Below, piece after piece: positions 1 through 5,855 of a DNA stretch of 10,289 nucleotides (its first letter is position 1; each line of letters starts with the position of its first letter). This stretch comes from Acidobacteriota bacterium (GTDB lineage: Bacteria; Acidobacteriota; Aminicenantia; Aminicenantales; Aminicenantaceae). A model generated the notes under the pieces. The model had not been told where the DNA came from and did no database searches. It was given only the letters and a program-made list of their open reading frames with translations. The position numbers were made by a program, and so were the translations under genes. Where the stretch lies: NCBI GenBank assembly GCA_030609975.1, contig JAUWSR010000115.1, positions 1-10,289 on the forward strand. Reading direction: 5' to 3'.

Positions 1-1
1 G

Positions 2-27
2 AAAAAAAGGACCAGAATTATCCTGGT
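2..27 (-). terminator. Candidate rho-independent terminator of the operon
   Basis: Read on the minus strand, ACCAGGA, loop TAA and TTCTGGT form a 7-bp stem with one G-U pair (bases 11-27), followed by CC and then seven T residues (bases 8 to 2). It lies about 96 bp past the flavoprotein stop. The stem is short and only moderately GC-rich, so it is a modest terminator. The window edge prevents seeing whether the T tract is followed by another gene. Confidence 0.5.
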
Positions 28-37
28 AACCTGGTAA
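22..37. repeat. Tandem direct repeat, 2 x CCTGGTAA
   Basis: Two perfect, adjacent copies of the 8-base unit CCTGGTAA. The first copy overlaps the 3' arm (plus-strand view) of the candidate terminator stem. This is probably a small local duplication, and no function can be assigned. Confidence 0.6.
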
Positions 38-53
38 AGATCATTGCCTTGGA

Positions 54-78
54 ACAGAAGTTCTGTCCGCCGACAGAA
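54..78. repeat. Inverted-repeat cluster ACAGAA / TTCTGT / ACAGAA
   Basis: ACAGAA (54-59), then TTCTGT (61-66) and again ACAGAA (73-78). The last two form a perfect 7-bp stem TTCTGTC/GACAGAA with a CGCC loop (61-78). The first two form a 13-base odd-centred palindrome (54-66). The middle element can pair with either neighbour, though the single-base gap makes the 54-66 form a DNA dyad rather than an RNA hairpin. It lies 45-69 bp past the flavoprotein stop. No T tract follows on either strand, so it is not by itself an intrinsic terminator. It may protect the mRNA 3' end or be chance. Confidence 0.5.
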
Positions 79-122
79 ACGGCACCGAGAGCCTTAACTG
101 ACTCTGACTATGAGGTCGACGG

Positions 123-1790
123 CTAACGGAGGGTGCCTTCGTAGTGGGCGGTCAACTGGCGTTTACGGACGGATTCGGGAGTGTAAGAGGGGAGCAGGAC
201 GGGTGCGATAAGGTCGGTCTTGATGCGTGCTTTCTTCAACTCTTCTTCGTACGCATTGACATGTTCTATATTCAGTTTACCCAATTTGACTTTTTTTGCA
301 TATTCCGTGGCATATGTTCCCGCTCTGCGGCCAAAGACGTTGTAATCGAGGACTGAGTTTCCCATCAGCCGGTTGCGGCCGTGGACTCCTCCGGAAGCTT
401 CTCCTGCCACATAGAGGCCCGGTATGTTGCTCTCGCATTTGTCGTTTATCTCGACTCCGCCGTTCTGGTAGTGGAGCGAGGGGTAGATCAGCATGGGTTC
501 TTCCTTGATGTCGATCCCGTACCGGATAAACTGACGGTGCATAGCAGGGAAATGCCTGTTGATATAGCCATCACCCTGCAGCATATCGATCAGCGGAGAA
601 TCGAGCCAGACTCCCAGGCGGCCGCTGGGGGTGGCGATGCCGTTGTCGGCCTCAACGCACTCTCGGATGATGGCCGCGCTTTCCACGTCCCTGGGTTCGC
701 GCGGAAAAACAAAGAGCTCTCCAAACTTGTTGAGAGGTTGGCCGCCGGCGCCGCGGATCGCTTCCGTGATCAAAAATCCTGCGATCTGCTCGGGGAAAAC
801 CGAGCCGGTCGGGTGGTACTGAACGGAATCCATGTACATGAGTTTGGCACCTGCGCGGTAAGACATGACCAATCCATCGCCGGTGGCTCCATAGTGATTG
901 GTGGTATCGAATCCCCGGATGTGCAGACGCCCATAGCCTCCGGTGGCATTGATAGTGGCTTTGGCTTTGACCGTGAAGTATTCTTCTGTTTCGATGTTGT
1001 AGAGAATGCCGCCGGCAGCACGCCCCCTGGCGTCCATGATCAGCTCCACGGTCGGAGTGAATTCCAGAGTGGTAATTTTATCCGGATTATTGCGGACCTC
1101 ATCCATAAGTGTCCGCATGATGATCGCACCTGTGTAATCCCGGGAAGAAAGCATGCGTTTGCGGGAGGTCCCTCCGCCATGCATTGCCTGGAGAGAACCT
1201 TCTTCGTCCTTATCCCAGATCATGCCCAGTTCTTCGAGCCATTTGACCACATTCGGGCCGTCTTCGGTGAGGGCTCTCACCAGGGCTGGCTTGTTGTCGA
1301 AGTGCCCGCCGCCCATAGCATCCAAATAGTGGCGTGTGGGAGAATCCTGGGGTTTAACGGCAGCCTGCATGCCGCCCTGGGACATCATGGAATTGGCATC
1401 TCCCATGCGCAGCTTGGTGGAGATGATGGATTTTGCACCATGCTGCATGGCCACGATGGCGGCCGCACAGCCGGCGCCGCCACCACCGATGATGAGAATG
1501 TCGGTCTCATAATCGGGATTGCTCAGGTCAAACAACTCCGGTTTGATGCGTGAGTGGCTCTCGAGCATCTCCGTAACTTCTGTAGTGAGAAGCTCACCTT
1601 TGTTGGGACCGATGCGGATCTTTTTGCGGGATTCCTTCTTGAAGTCCGGATGGAACTTGTTGAGCACATCCTCTCTTTCATCGGCATCCATGGGAGGATA
1701 AACCGGCTTGCCTGACTTGGCCAGCTCAAACCGTTTATTGCGGCTCGCCACGACTTTTTTTAATGATTCTGTCATATAGTCTGGGTACAT
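123..1790 (-). CDS. Soluble fumarate reductase / succinate dehydrogenase-like flavoprotein (FrdA/TfrA-like)
   Basis: 555-residue flavoprotein of the fumarate reductase/succinate dehydrogenase family (fumarate + 2 e- + 2 H+ to succinate). The FAD-binding IIGGGGAG lies at 100-107. Active-site positions of the family are kept: QYHPTG (H326), ITEAIRGAGG (E343, R346; usual form RGEGG), LHYQNGG (H440) and GRNRLMGNS (R474), with VAGEA (E463) contacting FAD. Asn133 stands where quinone-linked enzymes have the histidine that binds FAD covalently (NSMMSQGG against HTVSAQGG), so FAD should be non-covalent. Two oddities: about 95 residues precede the FAD motif where the family has 5-20, and the protein ends soon after FGRRAG, so the usual C-terminal helical domain is largely missing. 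The ATG at 1788-1790 has AAAGGAG 7 bp upstream. Last gene of the operon. Fumarate is the best guess, but other enoates or an aspartate-oxidase-like reaction are not excluded. Confidence 0.85.
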   Translation of the reverse strand: MYPDYMTESLKKVVASRNKRFELAKSGKPVYPPMDADEREDVLNKFHPDFKKESRKKIRIGPNKGELLTTEVTEMLESHSRIKPELFDLSNPDYETDILIIGGGGAGCAAAIVAMQHGAKSIISTKLRMGDANSMMSQGGMQAAVKPQDSPTRHYLDAMGGGHFDNKPALVRALTEDGPNVVKWLEELGMIWDKDEEGSLQAMHGGGTSRKRMLSSRDYTGAIIMRTLMDEVRNNPDKITTLEFTPTVELIMDARGRAAGGILYNIETEEYFTVKAKATINATGGYGRLHIRGFDTTNHYGATGDGLVMSYRAGAKLMYMDSVQYHPTGSVFPEQIAGFLITEAIRGAGGQPLNKFGELFVFPREPRDVESAAIIRECVEADNGIATPSGRLGVWLDSPLIDMLQGDGYINRHFPAMHRQFIRYGIDIKEEPMLIYPSLHYQNGGVEINDKCESNIPGLYVAGEASGGVHGRNRLMGNSVLDYNVFGRRAGTYATEYAKKVKLGKLNIEHVNAYEEELKKARIKTDLIAPVLLPSYTPESVRKRQLTAHYEGTLR

Positions 1791-1808
1791 TGGGTGCTCC
1801 TTTCCGTC

Positions 1809-2528
1809 TTACGACTCGAGGTCTCTGTCGTAGTATTGCTTTTCCAAATCGCTCTTTTTGGCAGTCATGAGCTCTTTGAACTCTTTATCGAACTTTTTGG
1901 ATTTTACTTCCTTGATCCGTTTTGTCAGCTCCTTGCTCTCCGGAGCGAGGTATCGCCCATAAAGCCTTTTGCAGAGCAAGCCTACATTGTACTGCACGAT
2001 CTCTGCGGGACAGCGAATGGCACATAATCCGCACATAACACAGTCAAAGGAGAGATCCATGACGGCTGCAATGTTGCCGCGTTTCGCCTCCTGAATGTAA
2101 TCCATGACCTCCAGATCCTGGGGACAGGCTTTGCTGCAGCTATTGCAGGCGACGCATCGAAAGACTTCAGGATAAAGCTCTTGAATGGTAGCCACCTCGG
2201 GCTTGATCTTCTTTATATCATAGATCGCTTTGTGGGCGGGTGATGCCGGGAGCTGAGCTAACCACATGCCTTCTTCCACACGGGTCGTGCAAGCCAGGCC
2301 GGTGTAGATCTTGTAGTCCCCGGGCATGCGGTAAACGGTGGCGCAGGCTCCGCAGAAGCCTTCGCGGCATCCCGCTCCGCGTTTCAACAAATACCCGGCA
2401 TACTCGATGGCTCCCATGATGGTGGCTTCCGCAGGCACTTTGTACCCCTTGCCCATGATGAATACGGTGACCATCTTTTCCTCGGTCGCTTTGGCATCAC
2501 TTTTTTTCACAGCTTTCTTTTTTGCCAT
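1809..2528 (-). CDS. Fumarate reductase-type iron-sulfur protein, TfrB/SdhB N-terminal-like, [2Fe-2S] plus two ferredoxin-type clusters
   Basis: 239-residue iron-sulfur protein paired with the following flavoprotein. Residues about 20-95 form a plant-type [2Fe-2S] domain with C54, C59, C62 and C80 (CREGFCGAC motif). A helical ferredoxin domain follows with CVACNSCSKACP (C125, C128, C131, C135) and CVMCGLCAIRCP (C163, C166, C169, C173). Membrane SdhB/FrdB proteins use the second position for a [3Fe-4S] cluster next to quinone, but here both motifs look like full [4Fe-4S] sites. Unlike methanogen TfrB it lacks the C-terminal CCG (HdrB-like) domains, so it resembles the TfrB N-terminal half or an HdrC with an added [2Fe-2S] domain. 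The first 18 residues are lysine-rich and the last about 50 highly charged. The start has AAGGAGAG upstream. Its gap to the flavoprotein gene is 18 bp. Probably carries electrons between HdrA/Flx and the flavoprotein. Confidence 0.82.
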   Translation of the reverse strand: MAKKKAVKKSDAKATEEKMVTVFIMGKGYKVPAEATIMGAIEYAGYLLKRGAGCREGFCGACATVYRMPGDYKIYTGLACTTRVEEGMWLAQLPASPAHKAIYDIKKIKPEVATIQELYPEVFRCVACNSCSKACPQDLEVMDYIQEAKRGNIAAVMDLSFDCVMCGLCAIRCPAEIVQYNVGLLCKRLYGRYLAPESKELTKRIKEVKSKKFDKEFKELMTAKKSDLEKQYYDRDLES

Positions 2529-2543
2529 CGTGTTCTCTCCTTT

Positions 2544-3365
2544 TTAGTATTCTTGTGGCAATTTCTTGAGTTCGGCCCAGGAATAGACCGGTCCGTCCTT
2601 GCACACATAGTGGTTTCCGATGTTGCAGCGTCCACATTTTCCGATCCCGCATTTCATCTTATTTTCCACAGTCGTGTAGATCTGATCATCCTTGAAACCG
2701 AGGGCTTCCAGGTTGGTGATCACGAACTTGATCATGATGGGAGGTCCGCAGGTAATAGCGATCGCATCTTTGGGGGATGGCTTTTTGTCCAACACATTTA
2801 CAGGGACGAATCCGACAAACTCATTCCAATCCGGTTCTTCCTGGTCTATCGAGAGGTGAACCGCGATATCTTTCCTGATCTCTTCCAGATCCTCTTTGTA
2901 GACAATGTCCTTAGAGGTTCTGGCTCCATAAAACAGAGAGAGTTTACCATAGTTCTCTTTATGCTTAAGCGCTGTCTGCAGAACCGACCAGATCGGCGCC
3001 AGGCCGATACCTCCGCCGATAAAGATGAGGTTTTTCCCTTTCCATTTCTTGATGGGAAAACTGTTCCCGTAGGGCCCCCGAACACCCAGGATATCTCCTT
3101 CCTGCAGTGCGTGGATGGAGGAGGTCACGCGGCCCGATTTTAGGATGCTGAACTGAAGGTAATCTTTCTCCAGGGGAGAGGAGGAGATCGAGATCATCGA
3201 CTCTCCCTTACCGAAAATGGACAACATAGCGCATTGTCCGCAATCATGCGTGAATCCATCCTCGAGAAACTGTGTACGGAAGGTCCTGATGGCGCGGGCG
3301 CCTTCAACTTCATCCTTTATTTCGATGATCTTTGCCAGTTTTGGAATATAGACATTCTCAGCCAT
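2544..3365 (-). CDS. flxA: FlxA/HydG-like FAD- and NAD(P)-binding oxidoreductase subunit with C-terminal [2Fe-2S] motif
   Basis: 273-residue ferredoxin-NADP+ reductase-fold protein, the probable NAD(P)H entry point of the complex. Visible parts in order are the FAD-binding beta barrel with ISISSSP (58-64), the flavin-contact GVRGPYG (94-100), the nucleotide-binding GGGIGLAP (117-124), the nicotinamide-side TCGPP (205-209), and a C-terminal [2Fe-2S] motif KCGIGKCGRC with C239, C244, C247 and a later C255. This layout is shared by sulfhydrogenase gamma, anaerobic sulfite reductase B, dihydroorotate dehydrogenase electron-transfer subunits and FlxA. The neighbouring flxB, flxC and mvhD select FlxA. 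It starts 8 bp inside the flxB stop, with AAGGTGAG as ribosome site. NADH versus NADPH cannot be told from the sequence alone. It ends 15 bp before the next gene, a slightly larger gap than in the upstream part of the operon. Confidence 0.87.
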   Translation of the reverse strand: MAENVYIPKLAKIIEIKDEVEGARAIRTFRTQFLEDGFTHDCGQCAMLSIFGKGESMISISSSPLEKDYLQFSILKSGRVTSSIHALQEGDILGVRGPYGNSFPIKKWKGKNLIFIGGGIGLAPIWSVLQTALKHKENYGKLSLFYGARTSKDIVYKEDLEEIRKDIAVHLSIDQEEPDWNEFVGFVPVNVLDKKPSPKDAIAITCGPPIMIKFVITNLEALGFKDDQIYTTVENKMKCGIGKCGRCNIGNHYVCKDGPVYSWAELKKLPQEY

Positions 3366-4395
3366 AATCTCTCACCTTATCCAGAACTTCGATAATATCA
3401 ATCCCCACTGGGCAGAGAGAAACACAGCGGCCACAGCCGGTGCACTGGTATTTTTTGTGAATTTCTACAAAGTATTGGAATTTGTGCAGCATCCTCTGCC
3501 GCAGCCGCGAGGCTTTGTCCGGCCTGGGATTGTGCCCGGATGAGTGCATGGTAAAATCCGGGAATTGGCAGGTATCCCAAGTGCGGATCCTGTGGCCTTT
3601 CAGGGGTAGAGAAGAGGTTACCTCGTCGCTGATGTCAAAACAGTGACATGTGGGACACAGGAATGTGCAGATACCGCAGCGCAGGCAGCTCATCGCTTCT
3701 TCGTCCCAAAGGGGGGAGTCAAACATGTCTTTGAGCTTTGGGGGGACTTTTTTTAGGTTCTTGATCTGTCGTTTTATCTTCTTTTCGGAACCGGTCTTGA
3801 CCTGCTCCAGATCTTTTTTATCTTTGGCGGTGGGCGCTTTAAAGAGGGCTTGACCGGCGCTGACCAGCTTCCGACCTTTGTCCGTGAGCGCTTCTACAAA
3901 ATATTTTGTACCCAAGTCGGTCAACAGAATGTCCAATCCTTCCTGGGAATGAGGCGAGCCGTCTACCGAGGTACAAAAGCAGTTGGGTGAGGGGGGAGTG
4001 TTGCAGGTCAAACCTACCAGATAGGTGGCGTTCCTCCGATTCCAGTAATAGGGATCTGTGAATTCGCCACCGAAGACTAGGTCCTGCAGGATGACGGCTT
4101 TGCCGTCACAGGGTCTGACTCCCAAGATGACAGTGGGATTTGGTTGAGGCAGCGTCTCCGTGATCTCAGGTGTGCCCTCGTCTGAGCTGCCAAAGTCCAA
4201 CAGATTTTCAACCTGAGGGAAAATAAACTTTTTAGGGGCTTGAACGGTGTTGAGATAGTCCAGTTCGAGGTTATCCCCATCCGAGATTATCTCATAGTTC
4301 CAGAGATCGTCTTTCAGGACAGGAGCGTAGACATCGTAGCCAGTCAACTTTTTCAACCAATTTGTCAGTGATTTTTTTTCGAGTATCTTGTCCAT
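3358..4395 (-). CDS. flxB: FlxB/HydB-like iron-sulfur protein (sulfhydrogenase beta / anaerobic sulfite reductase A type)
   Basis: 345-residue iron-sulfur protein normally paired with an FAD/NAD(P) reductase subunit such as FlxA or sulfhydrogenase gamma. Motifs are LGVRPCDGKA (91-100), SPNCFC (C139, C141), MSCLRCGICTFLCPTCHC (C237, C240, C243, C247, C250, C252), C276 in WDTCQF, and a C-terminal CTGCGRCVSLCP (C318, C321, C324, C328). Two [4Fe-4S] clusters are expected. The frame is open a further 65 codons upstream to 4590, but that stretch lies inside flxC, lacks family similarity and would be a 190-base overlap. The ATG at 4393-4395 gives the canonical N-terminus and has AGGTGAGG just upstream, so I use it. 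The gap to flxC is 4 bp and the overlap with flxA is 8 bp. An A8 run near codons 6-9 is a possible slippage site. Likely relays electrons from FlxA to FlxC/MvhD. Confidence 0.83.
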   Translation of the reverse strand: MDKILEKKSLTNWLKKLTGYDVYAPVLKDDLWNYEIISDGDNLELDYLNTVQAPKKFIFPQVENLLDFGSSDEGTPEITETLPQPNPTVILGVRPCDGKAVILQDLVFGGEFTDPYYWNRRNATYLVGLTCNTPPSPNCFCTSVDGSPHSQEGLDILLTDLGTKYFVEALTDKGRKLVSAGQALFKAPTAKDKKDLEQVKTGSEKKIKRQIKNLKKVPPKLKDMFDSPLWDEEAMSCLRCGICTFLCPTCHCFDISDEVTSSLPLKGHRIRTWDTCQFPDFTMHSSGHNPRPDKASRLRQRMLHKFQYFVEIHKKYQCTGCGRCVSLCPVGIDIIEVLDKVRDYG

Positions 4396-4397
4396 GG

Positions 4398-4405
4398 CCT
4401 CACCT
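4398..4405 (-). promoter_or_regulatory. Ribosome binding site supporting the flxB start at 4395
   Basis: Minus-strand AGGTGAGG sits just before the ATG at 4393-4395 and overlaps the flxC stop codon. Its AGGTG core is about 5 bp from the start. It supports the short start over the open frame that runs back to 4590 inside flxC. Confidence 0.6.
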
Positions 4406-5431
4406 GATAAATTCTTCGGGGTCTTCGTCCTTGAAGGAGGCAACCAAGGCCGGCTTTTCTGTGTCCATGCCGGGTTCATAATCGAAGAGCTCTTTGGCGG
4501 TTTTCTCCAGCTTCTTGTTAAGGAAACGAATGGGGATATCCAAAGGACAAACCCGTTCGCATTCTCCGCAGTCGATACAGCGCCCGACAAGATGGATAGC
4601 GCGGACCAGATGATAGCCGAAATTTTCCGACTTGGTTGAAGCTCTTTCGATCCACTTGATCCTGAGGGCTTTTTCCTGGGCAGTGGTATCCGGGGTTACT
4701 GCGAAATTGATGGTATCGACCACACATTCATCGCAGTAACACATAGGACAGGTGGACCGGCAGGCATAACAGCGTACGCATTTGCTCAGTTGTTCCTGCC
4801 AAAAGGCCCCGCGTTCCTTGTTCGAGAGGGATTCCATCTTCTCCACTGAAGCAAAGGGCGCATCCGGCTTTCTCCGGTCTTCTTCCCCCAGGAAAACATC
4901 GTAGATCAGGGGAGTATTGGCTTGGCATTCCACACATCGTTCTGCCAATACCTCTTTGACGGGGACCTTGACGGTTCCATCCGTTGTGGTTGCCACCACA
5001 TTTTTTTTGTCATCAAAGGTCAATTCACCGAAACGTTTGCCTTTGAGTTTCTGAGCCAGTTTTTTTTCATCGATGACACCGAGGTCTTCACAGGCGACTC
5101 CCAGGATGAAAACGTCATCCCGCTCGATGTATTTTTCCTGCAGCAGCACATTGATAGCTCGGCTGTCGCAGCCTTTGGATACCACTGCGACCGGACGGGT
5201 ATCGGGCTTTTTCTGCTGAGCTTTGCGTTTTTTTTCGTCCACTATGAATTTGGTGAGATTCTGAACGCAGGTGGGATCCCAGATCAGATTCTCGATTTCT
5301 TCAGGATCGGTCACGAAAGCCGGGGCCGCCATATTACTGGCTTTGCTTTTTACATATCCGATAACGTACTTGACCTTGCCGTCCTCCAGGACCCGCTTGG
5401 CTTCTTTTTTTAGCTCATCCAGGTTAACCAT
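4400..5431 (-). CDS. flxC: FlxC-like iron-sulfur protein with FrhB-like N-terminal part and two ferredoxin-type clusters
   Basis: 343-residue soluble electron carrier of the type between MvhD/FlxD and FlxB in flx-hdr operons. The N-terminal half contains VVSKGCDSRAINVLLQE (83-99), like the F420-hydrogenase/dehydrogenase beta (FrhB) family, and RCVEC (C166, C169). The C-terminal half has a cysteine-rich block C218, C221, C224, C228P, C231, C233, C236 and a second classic motif CIDCGECERVCP (C285, C288, C291, C295), so at least two [4Fe-4S] clusters are likely. No nucleotide-binding glycine motif is apparent, so it is a relay rather than the NAD(P)H site. It begins inside the mvhD stop (TAATG) with GAGGAGAG upstream. 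Its architecture parallels the next gene, suggesting an ancient duplication. The symbol is by analogy with FlxC. Family and electron-transfer role are firm, and the exact partner is inferred. Confidence 0.78.
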   Translation of the reverse strand: MVNLDELKKEAKRVLEDGKVKYVIGYVKSKASNMAAPAFVTDPEEIENLIWDPTCVQNLTKFIVDEKKRKAQQKKPDTRPVAVVSKGCDSRAINVLLQEKYIERDDVFILGVACEDLGVIDEKKLAQKLKGKRFGELTFDDKKNVVATTTDGTVKVPVKEVLAERCVECQANTPLIYDVFLGEEDRRKPDAPFASVEKMESLSNKERGAFWQEQLSKCVRCYACRSTCPMCYCDECVVDTINFAVTPDTTAQEKALRIKWIERASTKSENFGYHLVRAIHLVGRCIDCGECERVCPLDIPIRFLNKKLEKTAKELFDYEPGMDTEKPALVASFKDEDPEEFIR

Positions 5432-5853
5432 TATTGTTCTCTCCTCAAGTGGGATTGAGGGCCGAGAGGTTTGAGCACGTCCACAAAATCTTTGATGACC
5501 TCGGTGTACTTTGTTCCTTCCGCAGCTGAGACCCAGGACATCTGGAAGCGTTCGGGTTCCAGACCTACAAATTCCAGCAGCTCTTTAACGAGGGCGATAC
5601 GGCGGCGCGCATAATAGTTGCCTTCGATGTAATGACAGTCACCAGGATGGCAACCGGAAACCAGGACTCCGTCGGCTCCTTTTTTAAAAGCGTTGAAGAT
5701 GTATAAGGGAGAGACGCTCCCTGAGCACATCACTTGGATAGGAACCACGTTGGGAGGGTACTGCATTCGGGAAACACCGGCCAGATCACTGCCGGCCGAG
5801 GAACACCATTTGCATAGGAAAGCCACGATTTTAGGTTCAAATTCTTCTGCCAT
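5431..5853 (-). CDS. mvhD: MvhD/FlxD-like [2Fe-2S] electron-transfer subunit
   Basis: Small iron-sulfur protein that delivers electrons to HdrA. In methanogens MvhD links hydrogenase to HdrA, and in bacterial Flx/Flox operons FlxD does so for NAD(P)H. The protein shows the five conserved cysteines of the family: LCKWC (C14, C17), MCSGSV (C43), and GCHPGDCHY (C68, C73). At 140 residues it is of normal size. Two in-frame ATGs exist. The upstream one (5857-5859) abuts the Shine-Dalgarno AGGAGG (5860-5865) with no spacer, whereas the one at 5851-5853 sits 6 bp away, so I choose 5853 (protein begins MAEEFEP). The longer version would add two residues and overlap hdrA by ATGA. The stop shares one base with the flxC start (TAATG). 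No hydrogenase genes are present, so the donor is likely the FlxABC-like module encoded next. Confidence 0.92.
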   Translation of the reverse strand: MAEEFEPKIVAFLCKWCSSAGSDLAGVSRMQYPPNVVPIQVMCSGSVSPLYIFNAFKKGADGVLVSGCHPGDCHYIEGNYYARRRIALVKELLEFVGLEPERFQMSWVSAAEGTKYTEVIKDFVDVLKPLGPQSHLRREQ

Positions 5854-5855
5854 GA

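Noticed and set aside
61..78. The TTCTGTC/GACAGAA hairpin as the operon's intrinsic terminator.
   Set aside because: No T tract follows it on either strand. The stem at 11-27 with T7 fits better.
381..1553. A 390-codon open frame on the plus strand opposite the flavoprotein gene.
   Set aside because: Its translation shows no family motif, while the opposite strand encodes a clear FAD enzyme. It is a shadow of the minus-strand codon pattern.
123..1790. The flavoprotein as adenylylsulfate reductase (AprA) or L-aspartate oxidase (NadB).
   Set aside because: It keeps the fumarate reductase-type H, R, H, R set including QYHPTG and HYQNGG and sits with a [2Fe-2S]/2[4Fe-4S] partner, unlike AprB or the single-subunit NadB. 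NadB-like chemistry is not fully excluded.
4396..4590. A longer flxB start adding 65 residues at the N-terminus.
   Set aside because: The extra stretch is an out-of-frame reading of the flxC 3' end and would give a very large overlap. The ATG at 4395 has its own ribosome site and a family-like N-terminus.
2544..5853. The flx genes as a hydrogenase (Mvh or sulfhydrogenase) operon.
   Set aside because: No NiFe large or small subunit with its CxxC metal-binding motifs is encoded. Only the diaphorase-like and MvhD-like electron-transfer parts are present.
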